NCBI GenBank assembly: GCA_947489585.1
Contig: CANLEE010000007.1
Span: forward strand, 62,001 to 126,000
Direction: 5' to 3'
Length of the DNA stretch: 64,000 nucleotides
Source of the DNA: an uncultured Psychroserpens sp.
Lineage (GTDB): Bacteria > Bacteroidota > Bacteroidia > Flavobacteriales > Flavobacteriaceae
Numbering within the stretch: position 1 is the first letter of the stretch; each line of letters opens with the position of its first letter. The position numbers and the translations under genes were made by a program. Below the pieces are notes generated by a model. It worked only from the letters and a program-made list of their open reading frames with translations, had not been told where the DNA came from and ran no database searches. Shown here piece by piece: positions 44,062-52,847 of this stretch.

Positions 44062-44823
44062 TTATAGTTCTATTTGTAAGTTATCATAAGCTAAATAAAC
44101 GTTTTCTGGCAATCTTTGTTGCACATCATCATGAAAACCTAAATAATGACTTATATGTGTTAAGTAAGCATATTCTGGCTGTACTTTTTCAATAAAAATT
44201 AGTGCTTCTTCTAAATTAAAGTGTGATATATGTTCTGTCTCTCTTAATGCATTCACAACTAAAACTTTGACTCCTTTTAGTTTTTCAACTTCTTCATCAG
44301 CAATAGTTTTCATATCTGTGAGATAAGCAAAATAACCAAAACGAAAACCAAACACTTGCAATTTATGATGGTAGCCGTTTATAGGTATAACTTGTAAGTT
44401 TCCAAGGAGAAAAGGTTTGTTTTCAATAACATGCTGAATAACACTTGGCACACCAGGGTATTTGTCTTTAGTCGTAAAAATATAATTGAACCGCTTGGAT
44501 AACTCTTCTAAAACGCGCTTATGTGCGTAAAATGGAATATCACCTTGACGAAAATAAAATGGTCTAATATCATCCAATCCAGCGGTGTGATCTGCATGTT
44601 CATGGGTAAATACTATGCCATCAATTTTACTACAATTAACTCGTAACATCTGTTGCCTAAAATCTGGTCCACAATCAACAACGTAAGTATAATCATCCCA
44701 TTCTATCAATACTGAAACACGTAAACGCTTGTCTTTAGGATTGTTACTTAAGCACACAGGATGATCGCTTCCAATAACTGGAATGCCTTGTGATGTGCCT
44801 GTACCTAAAAATGTAACTTTCAA
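44062..44823 (-). CDS. MBL-fold metallo-hydrolase, PhnP-like
   Basis: A 253-residue protein with MKVTFLGTGTSQGIPVIGSD at the N-terminus, GPDFRQQMLRVN, the metal site THEHADHTAGLDDIRPF, and later HHKLQVFGFRFGYFAYLTDM and HFNLEEALIFIEK. These match PhnP-type phosphodiesterases, which act on cyclic phosphate esters. The start is TTG: the frame has no ATG upstream, and the conserved family start is exactly this point. The -7 box at 44843-44850 fits it. Confidence 0.9.
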   Translation of the reverse strand: MKVTFLGTGTSQGIPVIGSDHPVCLSNNPKDKRLRVSVLIEWDDYTYVVDCGPDFRQQMLRVNCSKIDGIVFTHEHADHTAGLDDIRPFYFRQGDIPFYAHKRVLEELSKRFNYIFTTKDKYPGVPSVIQHVIENKPFLLGNLQVIPINGYHHKLQVFGFRFGYFAYLTDMKTIADEEVEKLKGVKVLVVNALRETEHISHFNLEEALIFIEKVQPEYAYLTHISHYLGFHDDVQQRLPENVYLAYDNLQIEL

Positions 44824-44842
44824 CTGATAATTTAACTTGATG

Positions 44843-44850
44843 CAAAAATA
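44843..44850 (-). promoter_or_regulatory. Candidate -7 box of the MBL hydrolase gene
   Basis: TATTTTTG on the minus strand, 20 bases before the TTG start at 44823. Confidence 0.45.
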
Positions 44851-44884
44851 GAACTTATTTTTTTAGTTTAAACGCCTATTTTAA

Positions 44885-44892
44885 TACCTTTG
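44885..44892 (+). promoter_or_regulatory. Candidate -7 box of the 44919 gene
   Basis: TACCTTTG lies 27 bases before the ATG at 44919. It puts the transcription start at about 44896, so the in-frame TTG at 44898 is unlikely to be used. Confidence 0.45.
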
Positions 44893-44918
44893 TATAGTTG
44901 ACAAACCCAAAATACAAG

Positions 44919-46367
44919 ATGGAAATAACCTTAAAAGGAGATAAAGAGTTTGATGAGATTCCTTCGTTAAAAACGAAATGTTTACGCATTAACCTAAACG
45001 AAAACATCTACGGAACATTCGCAGAAATTGGAGCTGGACAAGAGACTGTTCGTCAGTTCTTTAGGGCTGGAGGCGCCTCAGGAACAATTGCAAAAGCTAT
45101 GTCAGCTTATGACAAAGCCTTTAGTGATGCAATTTATGGCATTGAAGATGATAAGCGTTATGTAACCGAGGCAAGGCTTCGAAAAATGCTAAATCATGAG
45201 GTTAATTTGGTAGAAGAGCGAATTAAAAGGGAAGCACATCCAAATAAAATGTTCTTTGCCTATGCTAATACAGTTGCAACAATTGACTTTGCAAAAAAAT
45301 ACAAAGGACATGGTTGGGTTGGTGTAAAATATCAAGTTGATCCTGATCAAGGTTACAATGAAATTGTATTACACCTTAGATTTAAAGAAACCGATGCAAG
45401 ATTACAACAAGAAACTTTAGGGGTTTTAGGAACAAACTTAATTTATGGTGCGTTTTATAAATATAATGAGCCAAAAAAATTATTACGCTATCTATATGAT
45501 CATTTAGATAAAGATCAAGTAGAAATTGACACTATCAATTTTGCTGGACCTGTATTTGAAGATGTTGATAACCGTTTGATGAGTTTGCAACTAGTGAAAA
45601 ATGGCATGACTGATGCCGTTATGTTTGCTCCTGATGGAAATAATGTATTACCAGCTAGAGTACTCTATAAAAAGAATATCTTGACCTTACGAGGAAGCTT
45701 TAGACCAGTAACTAAAGTTAATATGGACATGTATAAGAAATCTTATGAAATGTTCATTAAAGAAAATAAAGTAGACACAGAAAAAACCCAAGTTATTTTT
45801 GAAATTACACTATCTAACCTTAGGGCTGAAGGAGAAATTGACGAACAAGATTTTATGGATCGCGCAAGATTATTGTGCTCTTTAGGACAAACGGTATTGA
45901 TTTCTAACTTTCAAGAGTATTATAAACTTGTTGAATACTTCTCTCAATACACTAAAGCTCGCATGGGATTAGCAATGGGAGTTAATAATTTAGTAGATAT
46001 ATTTGATGAGAAATATTACCGTCATTTGAGTGGTGGAATTTTAGAAGCTTTTGGGAAATTATTCTTTAAAGATTTAAGAGTTTATTTATATCCAATGCAA
46101 AATGAGGATGGCACATTAACTGATAGTGAAAACTTAAAAGTACATCCAAGAATGAAAGAATTATACAAATTCTTCAAATACAATGGTAAGGTTGTAGATA
46201 TTACAGATTATGATGAATCAACTTTATCGGTATTTTCTAGAACCGTTTTAAAAATGATTGCCAATGGCGAAGATGGATGGGAAGCTATGTTACCTGAAGG
46301 TGTATCAAATCTCATCAAAGAGAAAAGCCTCTTTGGTTGTGAAACTGAGCAAGTGCATTTAAAATAG
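44919..46367 (+). CDS. Conserved Bacteroidota protein of unknown function
   Basis: A 482-residue soluble protein starting MEITLKGDKEFDEIPSLKTK. No signal peptide or transmembrane helix is evident. Strongly patterned stretches include YGTFAEIGAGQETVRQFFRA, GGASGTIAKAMSAYDKAFSD and FFAYANTVATIDFAKKYKGH, followed by YKKNILTLRGSFRPVTKVN and a C-terminal region with YYRHLSGGILEAFGKLFFK. I know very similar proteins in Flavobacteriaceae, annotated inconsistently, and see no motif that fixes a reaction. It is monocistronic with its own promoter and terminator. Confidence 0.8.
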   Translation: MEITLKGDKEFDEIPSLKTKCLRINLNENIYGTFAEIGAGQETVRQFFRAGGASGTIAKAMSAYDKAFSDAIYGIEDDKRYVTEARLRKMLNHEVNLVEERIKREAHPNKMFFAYANTVATIDFAKKYKGHGWVGVKYQVDPDQGYNEIVLHLRFKETDARLQQETLGVLGTNLIYGAFYKYNEPKKLLRYLYDHLDKDQVEIDTINFAGPVFEDVDNRLMSLQLVKNGMTDAVMFAPDGNNVLPARVLYKKNILTLRGSFRPVTKVNMDMYKKSYEMFIKENKVDTEKTQVIFEITLSNLRAEGEIDEQDFMDRARLLCSLGQTVLISNFQEYYKLVEYFSQYTKARMGLAMGVNNLVDIFDEKYYRHLSGGILEAFGKLFFKDLRVYLYPMQNEDGTLTDSENLKVHPRMKELYKFFKYNGKVVDITDYDESTLSVFSRTVLKMIANGEDGWEAMLPEGVSNLIKEKSLFGCETEQVHLK

Positions 46368-46387
46368 TAATCGACTAACAGTCAAAT

Positions 46388-46420
46388 AAAAAGCCACTAC
46401 ATAATATAGTGGCTTTTTTA
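46388..46420 (+). terminator. Terminator after the 44919 gene
   Basis: The stem AAAAAGCCACTA / TAGTGGCTTTTT ends in a T run. Confidence 0.85.
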
Positions 46421-46433
46421 TTTATATTAATAT

Positions 46434-46505
46434 CGTCATTCTGAACTTGGTTCAGAATCTCACACACTTATAATAATGAGATGCTGAAATAAATTCAGCA
46501 TGACG
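46434..46505. repeat. REP-like palindrome doublet
   Basis: Two hairpins in a row: ATTCTGAAC-TTG-GTTCAGAAT (46438-46458) and ATGCTGAA-ATAAA-TTCAGCAT (46481-46501). They are bounded by inverted CGTCAT and ATGACG, with ATCTC and GAGAT inside. The whole forms an inverted pair of related units, the layout of REP doublets (BIME-like). It lies in the gap between two 3' ends. Only one copy was seen in the window. Confidence 0.65.
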
Positions 46506-46516
46506 CAAAAGAAGTT

Positions 46517-46972
46517 TCACTCACTAAGTATTTGCTCTGAATGCATCTTAGCCTTGACTTTATCTATGACGCGCTCAACAATACCATCTTCATTCACTAT
46601 AAAAGTGATTCGGTGAATGCCATCAAATTCACGACCCATAAATTTTTTAGGACCCCAAACTCCAAAAGCATTAATCACCTCTTTCTCAGTGTCAGCTAAT
46701 AACGGGTAAGGAAAACCGAATTTATTTTTAAAATTAGATTGACGCTTTTCAGAATCTGCGCTAACACCTAGAATTTCAAAACCTGCATCTTGCAATGCTT
46801 TATAGTTTTCTCCTAAATTACAAGCTTCTACAGTACATGTAGGAGTATTAGCTTTCGGATAGAAAAACACAACTAATTTTTTTCCTTTATAATCTGAAAG
46901 TGATATCGAATTACCATCTTGATCATTTACTGTAAAATTTGGAACTTTATCTCCTGCTTTTAATGTTTGCAT
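46517..46972 (-). CDS. bcp: Thioredoxin-dependent thiol peroxidase (Bcp/PrxQ)
   Basis: A 151-residue peroxiredoxin. The peroxidatic Cys is in FYPKANTPTCTVEACNL (Cys at about residue 45), followed by the resolving Cys five residues later (CTVEAC), the PrxQ pattern. Other parts are VPNFTVNDQDGNSISLSDYK and GVWGPKKFMGREFDGIHRIT. It reduces hydrogen peroxide and organic peroxides with thioredoxin. It is divergent from nth. Confidence 0.95.
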   Translation of the reverse strand: MQTLKAGDKVPNFTVNDQDGNSISLSDYKGKKLVVFFYPKANTPTCTVEACNLGENYKALQDAGFEILGVSADSEKRQSNFKNKFGFPYPLLADTEKEVINAFGVWGPKKFMGREFDGIHRITFIVNEDGIVERVIDKVKAKMHSEQILSE

Positions 46973-46978
46973 ATTGTT

Positions 46979-46986
46979 TATTTTTG
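46979..46986 (+). promoter_or_regulatory. Candidate -7 box of nth
   Basis: TATTTTTG, 30 bases before the ATG at 47017. It lies just downstream of the bcp -7 box as read from the other strand, so the two promoters overlap. Confidence 0.4.
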
Positions 46987-47003
46987 CTTTTAAATAAGTT
47001 TAT

Positions 47004-47011
47004 CAAATATA
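47004..47011 (-). promoter_or_regulatory. Candidate -7 box of bcp
   Basis: TATATTTG on the minus strand, 31 bases before the bcp ATG at 46972. Confidence 0.4.
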
Positions 47012-47016
47012 CGACA

Positions 47017-47679
47017 ATGACCAAACAAGAGAAAGTAGATTTTGTGATAAGAACATTAAATGAATTATATCCAACAATTCCAATTCCTCTAGAACATAAA
47101 GATCCATATACCTTACTTATTGCTGTACTGATGTCTGCACAAAGTACAGACGTTCGTGTTAATCAAATTACGCCTTTACTATTTAAAAAGGCAGATAATC
47201 CTTATGACATGATAAAGCTTTCTGTAGAAGAGATAAGAGAAATTATTAAACCTGTTGGTTTATCACCAATGAAGAGTAAGGGTATTCATGGCTTGTCACA
47301 TATTTTGATTGACAAACATGATGGCAAAGTACCGAGAACTTATGAAGCATTAGAGGAACTTCCTGCTGTTGGTCATAAAACTGCAGCAGTTGTTTTATCA
47401 CAAGCATTTGGCATTCCTGCATTTCCTGTTGACACGCATATTCATCGCTTGATGTATCGTTGGAATTTAACTAACGGAAAAAATGTAGTGCAAACCGAAA
47501 AGGATGCAAAACGCCTATTTCCTAAAAATTTATGGAATGACTTACATCTTCAAATTATTTGGTATGGAAGGCAATATTCACCTGCGAGAGGCTGGGATTT
47601 AGATAAAGATGTGATTACCAAAACAATTGGAAGAGTTTCGGTTTTAAAAGATTATTATGCTAATAAAAAAAAATCCTGA
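47017..47679 (+). CDS. nth: Endonuclease III-like DNA glycosylase
   Basis: A 220-residue HhH-GPD enzyme. Visible are DPYTLLIAVLMSAQSTDVRV, the helix-hairpin-helix LEELPAVGHKTAAVVLS with the catalytic Lys at about residue 118, and the catalytic Asp in FPVDTHIHRL. The FeS cysteines of E. coli Nth are not seen in the C-terminal part (LWNDLHLQIIWYGRQYSPAR), which has no CxxC near its end, so this is a cluster-free form. It removes oxidised pyrimidines. The upstream frame from 46939 is in the divergent promoter and is not used. Confidence 0.92.
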   Translation: MTKQEKVDFVIRTLNELYPTIPIPLEHKDPYTLLIAVLMSAQSTDVRVNQITPLLFKKADNPYDMIKLSVEEIREIIKPVGLSPMKSKGIHGLSHILIDKHDGKVPRTYEALEELPAVGHKTAAVVLSQAFGIPAFPVDTHIHRLMYRWNLTNGKNVVQTEKDAKRLFPKNLWNDLHLQIIWYGRQYSPARGWDLDKDVITKTIGRVSVLKDYYANKKKS

Positions 47680-47700
47680 AGACTAACATTCAGGATTTTT
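47669..47700 (+). terminator. Terminator overlapping the nth stop
   Basis: The stem AAAAATCCTGAA / TTCAGGATTTTT includes the TGA stop. The A run on its left may let it stop the minus-strand small gene too. Confidence 0.8.
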
Positions 47701-47706
47701 TCAAAT

Positions 47707-47850
47707 TTAGTTTTGAAGCGCTTCAAACTCCAAATTATTATAATGTATAACACTTAAAGCCTTGCTGTAATTCAAAAGAAAATCCACTGTCTCTTCTTTT
47801 GGGTTTAGGTCGTTTTGTTTTTGGGGGCATTCTGAGTAAAGTTTTGCCAT
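47707..47850 (-). CDS. 47-residue protein of unknown function
   Basis: A short frame with ATG at 47850 and stop at 47707. The product MAKLYSECPQKQNDLNPKEE, then TVDFLLNYSKALSVIHYNN, then LEFEALQN is soluble, acidic, with one Cys. It resembles a small protein I recall from other Flavobacteriaceae near nth/bcp. It lies 3' of the ECF sigma gene on the same strand, after a 57-base gap, so it may share its transcript. Confidence 0.6.
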   Translation of the reverse strand: MAKLYSECPQKQNDLNPKEETVDFLLNYSKALSVIHYNNLEFEALQN

Positions 47851-47907
47851 TTTACGTTTTTTAGTTTGTTATAACCTCATAAACGCAACAAAACTTAACT
47901 TATTGTA

Positions 47908-48492
47908 TTAATTTGTTAAAACAATATTATTTTTATCAATAACTTTCCTCAAATTAATGAGTGCATAACGCATTCTTCCTAGAGCTGTATTGATACTCAC
48001 ACCTGTTCTTTCAGAAATTTCTTTAAAGCTCATATCCTTATACATCCGCATAATTAATACCTCTTTTTGATCTTCAGGAAGTTCTTCTATAATGCGTCTT
48101 AAGTCACATTCTACCTGATCTTTGATTAATCGTTTTTCAGCATTCAACGATGAATCTCCTAATACAGAAAAAATATTGAAATCACCTGAATTATCAAATT
48201 TTGGCATTCTATTGTTCTTTCTAAAATGGTCAATGACTAAATTGTGAGAAATACGCATAACCCAAGGCAAAAATTTACCTTCCTCATTATACTTTCCAAG
48301 TTTTAAATTCTTAATAACCTTGATAAAAGCATCCTGAAATATATCTTCAGTGATATCTCTATCGAAAACTTTTGAATAAATAAAACTGTAAATTTTTTGT
48401 TTGTGTCTGTGGATAAGGACAGATAGAGCACTTTCGTCTCCGTTCATGTAGTTCTTAACTAAAACAGCGTCTGTGATAAGTTCGTGTCTCAT
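47908..48492 (-). CDS. ECF-type RNA polymerase sigma factor
   Basis: A 194-residue sigma-70 family protein. Region 2 includes YSFIYSKVFDRDITEDIFQD and AFIKVIKNLKLGKYNEEGKF with MRISHNLVIDHFRK. Region 4 includes LPEDQKEVLIMRMYKDMSFK and EISERTGVSINTALGRMRYA, the HTH that reads the -35. No anti-sigma gene lies beside it. The regulon is not evident; it is a housekeeping-type ECF found in most flavobacteria next to uvrA. Confidence 0.93.
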   Translation of the reverse strand: MRHELITDAVLVKNYMNGDESALSVLIHRHKQKIYSFIYSKVFDRDITEDIFQDAFIKVIKNLKLGKYNEEGKFLPWVMRISHNLVIDHFRKNNRMPKFDNSGDFNIFSVLGDSSLNAEKRLIKDQVECDLRRIIEELPEDQKEVLIMRMYKDMSFKEISERTGVSINTALGRMRYALINLRKVIDKNNIVLTN

Positions 48493-48689
48493 AATAATTA
48501 CTTTAAGGGCAAAGAATTTAATCTTAGCTTGGGGTTAAATTTTAAAGTAATCTTATGATATAGGCAACTAGGTTTTAACTGTTTATGTTCTCAAATATAA
48601 CAACAATCATTCCGTAATTCCAAAAAAAAGTAACAAACTTTAACATTTTAATGAACAATAATCCATTTTCTAAGCTTCAAGAAAAGGCT

Positions 48690-48697
48690 TACCTTTG
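48690..48697 (+). promoter_or_regulatory. Candidate -7 box of uvrA
   Basis: TACCTTTG, 26 bases before the ATG at 48723. It lies inside the longer frame that begins at 48651 and so argues for the later start. Confidence 0.45.
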
Positions 48698-48722
48698 CAC
48701 TTTCTTATTCGCTATATCACCT

Positions 48723-51506
48723 ATGAACAGTAACATTCTAGACCTTAATCCTAAAGAAAACATCATCATAAAAGGTGCGAAATTACACAACCTAAAAAAT
48801 ATTGATGTTGTGATTCCGAGAAATAAGCTAGTGGTTATTACTGGTTTATCAGGTTCTGGAAAGTCAAGTTTAGCCTTTGATACCTTATATGCAGAAGGCC
48901 AACGACGCTATGTAGAGAGCCTTTCTAGTTATGCACGACAGTTTCTAGGAAGACTTAACAAACCAAAAGTAGATGTTATAAAAGGAATTGCTCCTGCAAT
49001 TGCAATCGAGCAAAAAGTGAATAGTACAAATCCGCGTTCTACAGTAGGAACAACAACTGAAATTTATGATTACCTAAAACTCTTGTTTGCAAGAATAGGA
49101 AAAACTTACTCACCTGCTTCTGGAGATTTAGTAAAAAAACATCGCACTAAAGATGTTTTGGATTTAGTAAAATCTTTTGAAGATAGAGAAAAACTGTTAC
49201 TCCTCTCTCCTATTATTTTAGAAGATGGGCGAGATATGAACGACAAGCTCAATGTCTTAAAACAACAAGGTTACGCTAGAGTTCAATATAAAGAAGAGAT
49301 CTTTAGAATTGATGATGCTGTTGAGAAAAACTTAAAGAAAAATGTGTTTTTAGTTGTTGATCGTATTGTAGTAAAACACGAAGAAGATTTCTACAACAGA
49401 TTAGCTGATGCTATAGAAACTGCATTTTTTGAAGGTAAAGGAACTTGTATTATTGAATCTTTAGCCGATAAAAAACGTACTGAATTCAACAACCGTTTCG
49501 AATTAGATGGCATGACCTTCTTAGAGCCTAATCCGCATCTATTTAGTTTTAATAACCCTTATGGTGCTTGTCCAAAGTGCGAAGGTTATGGCGATGTGAT
49601 TGGTATTGATACTGATTTAGTAATCCCAAATACAGGATTATCAGTATATGAAAATGCCATTTTTCCATGGAGAGGTGAAAGTATGAGTTGGTATCGTGAT
49701 CAATTGGTTAACAATTCTCACAAATTTGATTTCCCAATTCATAAGCCTTTTTTCGAATTATCAAACGAACAAAAACAACTGGTTTGGGATGGTAATCCAT
49801 ACTTTGAAGGTTTAAATTCATTCTTTACCGAATTAGAATCAAAGGCTTATAAAATTCAAAATCGTGTGATGTTATCTCGCTATCGCGGAAAAACTAAATG
49901 CCACGTCTGTAAAGGGAAACGCCTACGTGAGGAAGCAAATTACGTTAAGATTAACAACGTTACTATAACCGATTTAGTAGAAATGCCTTTAGATGCATTG
50001 TCCAGTTTTTTCAAAAAAATAGTACTGGATGATTACGATACTAAAATAGCAAAACGTTTACTAAAAGAAATCAATAGTCGGCTCTCTTTTCTAAGTAATG
50101 TAGGTCTAGATTATCTAACACTAAACCGAAAATCAAACACGTTATCTGGTGGTGAAAGCCAACGAATAAACCTAGCAACATCATTAGGAAGTAGTTTGGT
50201 TGGCTCGATGTATATTCTTGATGAACCAAGTATAGGCTTACATCCAAAAGATACAGAAAAACTTATTAAAGTTTTACAGGCTTTACGTGATTTGGGTAAT
50301 ACCGTTATTGTTGTTGAGCATGATGAAGACATCATGAAAGCTGCAGATGAAATAATTGACATCGGTCCAGAAGCTGGAACTTTTGGCGGTGAAGTTGTCG
50401 CTACAGGAACATTTAAAGACATTTTAAAATCAAACTCCCTAACTGCTCAATATTTAAATGAAACTTTAGAAATTGAGCTTCCAAAGCAAAGAAGAACTTC
50501 TAAATATCAGATTGACGTCATTGGTGCCAGAGCGCATAATCTTCAAAATATAGATGTGACTTTTCCTTTAGAAATGCTAACTGTTATTACTGGTGTTTCT
50601 GGTAGTGGAAAAAGTACATTAGTAAAAAAAATATTATTTCCTGCGATACAAAAAAAACTTACTGGTTTTGGAGATAAACCAGGCCAATTTACCGAACTCA
50701 GAGGTAATTTTGCAGCAATTAAACATATTGAATTTGTAGATCAAAATCCAATTGGTCGCTCGTCGCGTTCAAATCCTGTAACCTATATTAAAGCTTATGA
50801 CGATATTAGAGCTTTATTTTCTAATCAGAAATTGAGCAAGATTCGTAATTATCAAGCTAAACATTTTAGTTTTAATGTTGACGGTGGACGCTGCGAGACA
50901 TGCAAAGGTGATGGTGAAGTAACCATAGAAATGCAATTTATGGCAGATGTTCATTTAACTTGTGAAACCTGCAATGGAAAACGTTTCAAGAAAGATATCT
51001 TAGAAGTAACATTTGAAGGTAAGAATATTGACGATATTCTAACTATGACTATTGATGATGCAATTGCATTTTTTGAGAAATATAATGTTACCAAAATCAA
51101 AAATAAACTTCAACCATTACAAGACGTTGGTTTGGGTTATGTTGCTTTAGGCCAAAGTTCTTCTACCCTTTCTGGTGGTGAAGCGCAACGTATAAAGCTT
51201 GCTTCTTTCCTCGGAAAAGGATCTAAAAGCAATAATGCACTATTTATTTTTGATGAACCGACTACAGGCTTGCATTTCCATGATATTAAAAAATTATTGA
51301 AATCATTTCAAGCATTGATTAATAAAGGTCATTCTATAATTGTGATTGAACATAATCTCGATTTAATTAAATGCGCAGATTATATTATCGACTTAGGTCC
51401 GGAAGGCGGTATTCGTGGTGGACAACTTATTGCTCAAGGAACTCCAGAAGAGGTTGCAAAAAATAAAGAGTCTATTACTGGTACATTTTTAATAGATAAA
51501 CTTTAA
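48723..51506 (+). CDS. uvrA: Excinuclease ABC subunit A
   Basis: A 927-residue UvrA, the damage-recognition ATPase of nucleotide excision repair. Walker A sites are [12 protein letters not shown] (about residue 42) and [13 protein letters not shown] (about residue 625). Zinc fingers show CPKCEGYG...CHVCKGKR and [10 protein letters not shown]...[11 protein letters not shown] signatures are [16 protein letters not shown] and [16 protein letters not shown], with [13 protein letters not shown] Walker B near the end. The start at 48723 is preferred because of the promoter and because the extra 24 residues have no family counterpart. It converges on the DUF3667 gene, overlapping by 4 bases. Confidence 0.96.
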   Translation: MNSNILDLNPKENIIIKGAKLHNLKNIDVVIPRNKLVVITGLSGSGKSSLAFDTLYAEGQRRYVESLSSYARQFLGRLNKPKVDVIKGIAPAIAIEQKVNSTNPRSTVGTTTEIYDYLKLLFARIGKTYSPASGDLVKKHRTKDVLDLVKSFEDREKLLLLSPIILEDGRDMNDKLNVLKQQGYARVQYKEEIFRIDDAVEKNLKKNVFLVVDRIVVKHEEDFYNRLADAIETAFFEGKGTCIIESLADKKRTEFNNRFELDGMTFLEPNPHLFSFNNPYGACPKCEGYGDVIGIDTDLVIPNTGLSVYENAIFPWRGESMSWYRDQLVNNSHKFDFPIHKPFFELSNEQKQLVWDGNPYFEGLNSFFTELESKAYKIQNRVMLSRYRGKTKCHVCKGKRLREEANYVKINNVTITDLVEMPLDALSSFFKKIVLDDYDTKIAKRLLKEINSRLSFLSNVGLDYLTLNRKSNTLSGGESQRINLATSLGSSLVGSMYILDEPSIGLHPKDTEKLIKVLQALRDLGNTVIVVEHDEDIMKAADEIIDIGPEAGTFGGEVVATGTFKDILKSNSLTAQYLNETLEIELPKQRRTSKYQIDVIGARAHNLQNIDVTFPLEMLTVITGVSGSGKSTLVKKILFPAIQKKLTGFGDKPGQFTELRGNFAAIKHIEFVDQNPIGRSSRSNPVTYIKAYDDIRALFSNQKLSKIRNYQAKHFSFNVDGGRCETCKGDGEVTIEMQFMADVHLTCETCNGKRFKKDILEVTFEGKNIDDILTMTIDDAIAFFEKYNVTKIKNKLQPLQDVGLGYVALGQSSSTLSGGEAQRIKLASFLGKGSKSNNALFIFDEPTTGLHFHDIKKLLKSFQALINKGHSIIVIEHNLDLIKCADYIIDLGPEGGIRGGQLIAQGTPEEVAKNKESITGTFLIDKL

Positions 51507-52621
51507 GTAGTTAAAAACGAAAACACCAATACAATTCCTGCGGCAAAAGGGATTACCATCAATAGAAAAACCATTGTGATAATACCACTTTTTAACCAAG
51601 TCCAAAACCAATGTTGTCGGTAAAAACGCTTTAAAGCTAAAAAGAAATATACATAGGTAGAGAACACGATGAGCCAATCTATCCAATCTGGAATATCATA
51701 TATAAATCTGTTTACAGCAAATAAAATACTAAAAGCTGTAAACAGAAACGAAAAAAAGTAAAAGCTAAACACCAAGTGGCGCGCATATTTCCCTTTTTTA
51801 TAATAAAATATCTTTAGAATTAGAGCGAATATAGGTAACAAGAAAAACATAGATATTGGTATGCTATCAAAAAAAGCTTGAATAATAGCCCCTGCGCCTC
51901 TACCTTCAACTAAATTTAACATTCTGGCAAAAAAGCGACGTTCCAAAAAGCTTGGGTCGTCAGACATTCCCATCTCTTTATATATAATATTTTTATCTGC
52001 TCCAGCTGCAACAAGAGAATCAACTTTTTCTTTATCAAAATCCCAAGTCGTATTTAGGTTTCTAGGATTAGCGCTCTCAGCCTTTATAATTGAATCTGCA
52101 AGTTTTAAATCTTCATCCTTGAGTCCGATAATCTGTTGATTATCTTTAAGAGGTTTCATTAATTTATCAATTTGAGCAGAATCCAAGCCTTTAACAACCT
52201 CATTTTCTATATCTAAAGTGTCTGTATTTTGAGCGGAACTAGGAGTTGATTTAGCAACCTTCTCATTTATTTTATTGGCTTCTTGTACCAATTCTCTTGT
52301 ACTAAATGATATAATAAAAAAGAATACTACAGATATAAATAAATACATCTGAGCAGGATGCAAATATAATAATCGCTTTCCTTCTAGAAATTTAGTCGCT
52401 AAATACCCTGGCCTAATCATCAAGGGGATAAAACTCTTTAAAAACCGGGCATCAAACGAAAAGTAATTACTAATGGTGTTATAAAACAATACGCCAATGG
52501 TAAGCTCTTCGTTTGTTTTTTGTCCACAACTCGGACAAAATTCAAACTGCTCATCCAAAATAGATTCGCAATTTTGGCACTGCAAAGATTCGTCTGTTGT
52601 TTCTAGAGATTGGTTTGTCAT
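51503..52621 (-). CDS. DUF3667 membrane protein with N-terminal zinc ribbon
   Basis: A 372-residue protein. The start has a zinc ribbon, CQNCESILDEQFEFCPSCGQ (CxxC...CxxC), followed by the DUF3667 signature NTISNYFSFDARFLKSFIPL and MIRPGYLATKFLEGKR. Then come membrane helices (MYLFISVVFFFIISF, and four near the C-terminus) around a charged loop of about 120 residues rich in Lys and Asp. Role unknown. It overlaps uvrA at the 3' end. Confidence 0.88.
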   Translation of the reverse strand: MTNQSLETTDESLQCQNCESILDEQFEFCPSCGQKTNEELTIGVLFYNTISNYFSFDARFLKSFIPLMIRPGYLATKFLEGKRLLYLHPAQMYLFISVVFFFIISFSTRELVQEANKINEKVAKSTPSSAQNTDTLDIENEVVKGLDSAQIDKLMKPLKDNQQIIGLKDEDLKLADSIIKAESANPRNLNTTWDFDKEKVDSLVAAGADKNIIYKEMGMSDDPSFLERRFFARMLNLVEGRGAGAIIQAFFDSIPISMFFLLPIFALILKIFYYKKGKYARHLVFSFYFFSFLFTAFSILFAVNRFIYDIPDWIDWLIVFSTYVYFFLALKRFYRQHWFWTWLKSGIITMVFLLMVIPFAAGIVLVFSFLTT

Positions 52622-52753
52622 ACAGAAGGACTAGTTAGTTAGCTAAAAATACTAAAAAATAATGAGTTCTATCATTCTTTCCTAAAAATGAAAGTGAGTA
52701 ACTCATCTACAAAAACTATATTAAACACCTGTAAATCAATTGTATATGATTTT

Positions 52754-52769
52754 TGGCACGCATATTGGT
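52754..52769 (+). promoter_or_regulatory. Sigma-54-type promoter of the 52848 gene
   Basis: TGGCACG-CATA-TTGGT matches the -24/-12 consensus (TGGCACG N4 TTGCW) with one mismatch in the -12 GC. The same element precedes the paralog at 54401. The leader would be about 68 bases. Confidence 0.65.
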
Positions 52770-52799
52770 AAATTCATATCAAATAGCGTAAGCCAAAAA

Positions 52800-52820
52800 G
52801 TTTCTAAACGAGTTAGAAAC
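52800..52820 (+). promoter_or_regulatory. Hairpin in the leader of the 52848 gene
   Basis: GTTTCTAA-ACGAG-TTAGAAAC: perfect 8-base arms and a 5-base loop between the sigma-54-type promoter and the ATG. It may be an RNA hairpin or a regulator site. Confidence 0.45.
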
Positions 52821-52847
52821 GAAGGCAAATCTAAAAACCTATAAATT

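Noticed and set aside
47707..47907. Possible small RNA gene or tRNA in the gap after nth
   Set aside because: No tRNA-like fold or T-loop sequence; the gap is explained by a 47-residue ORF and its upstream region.
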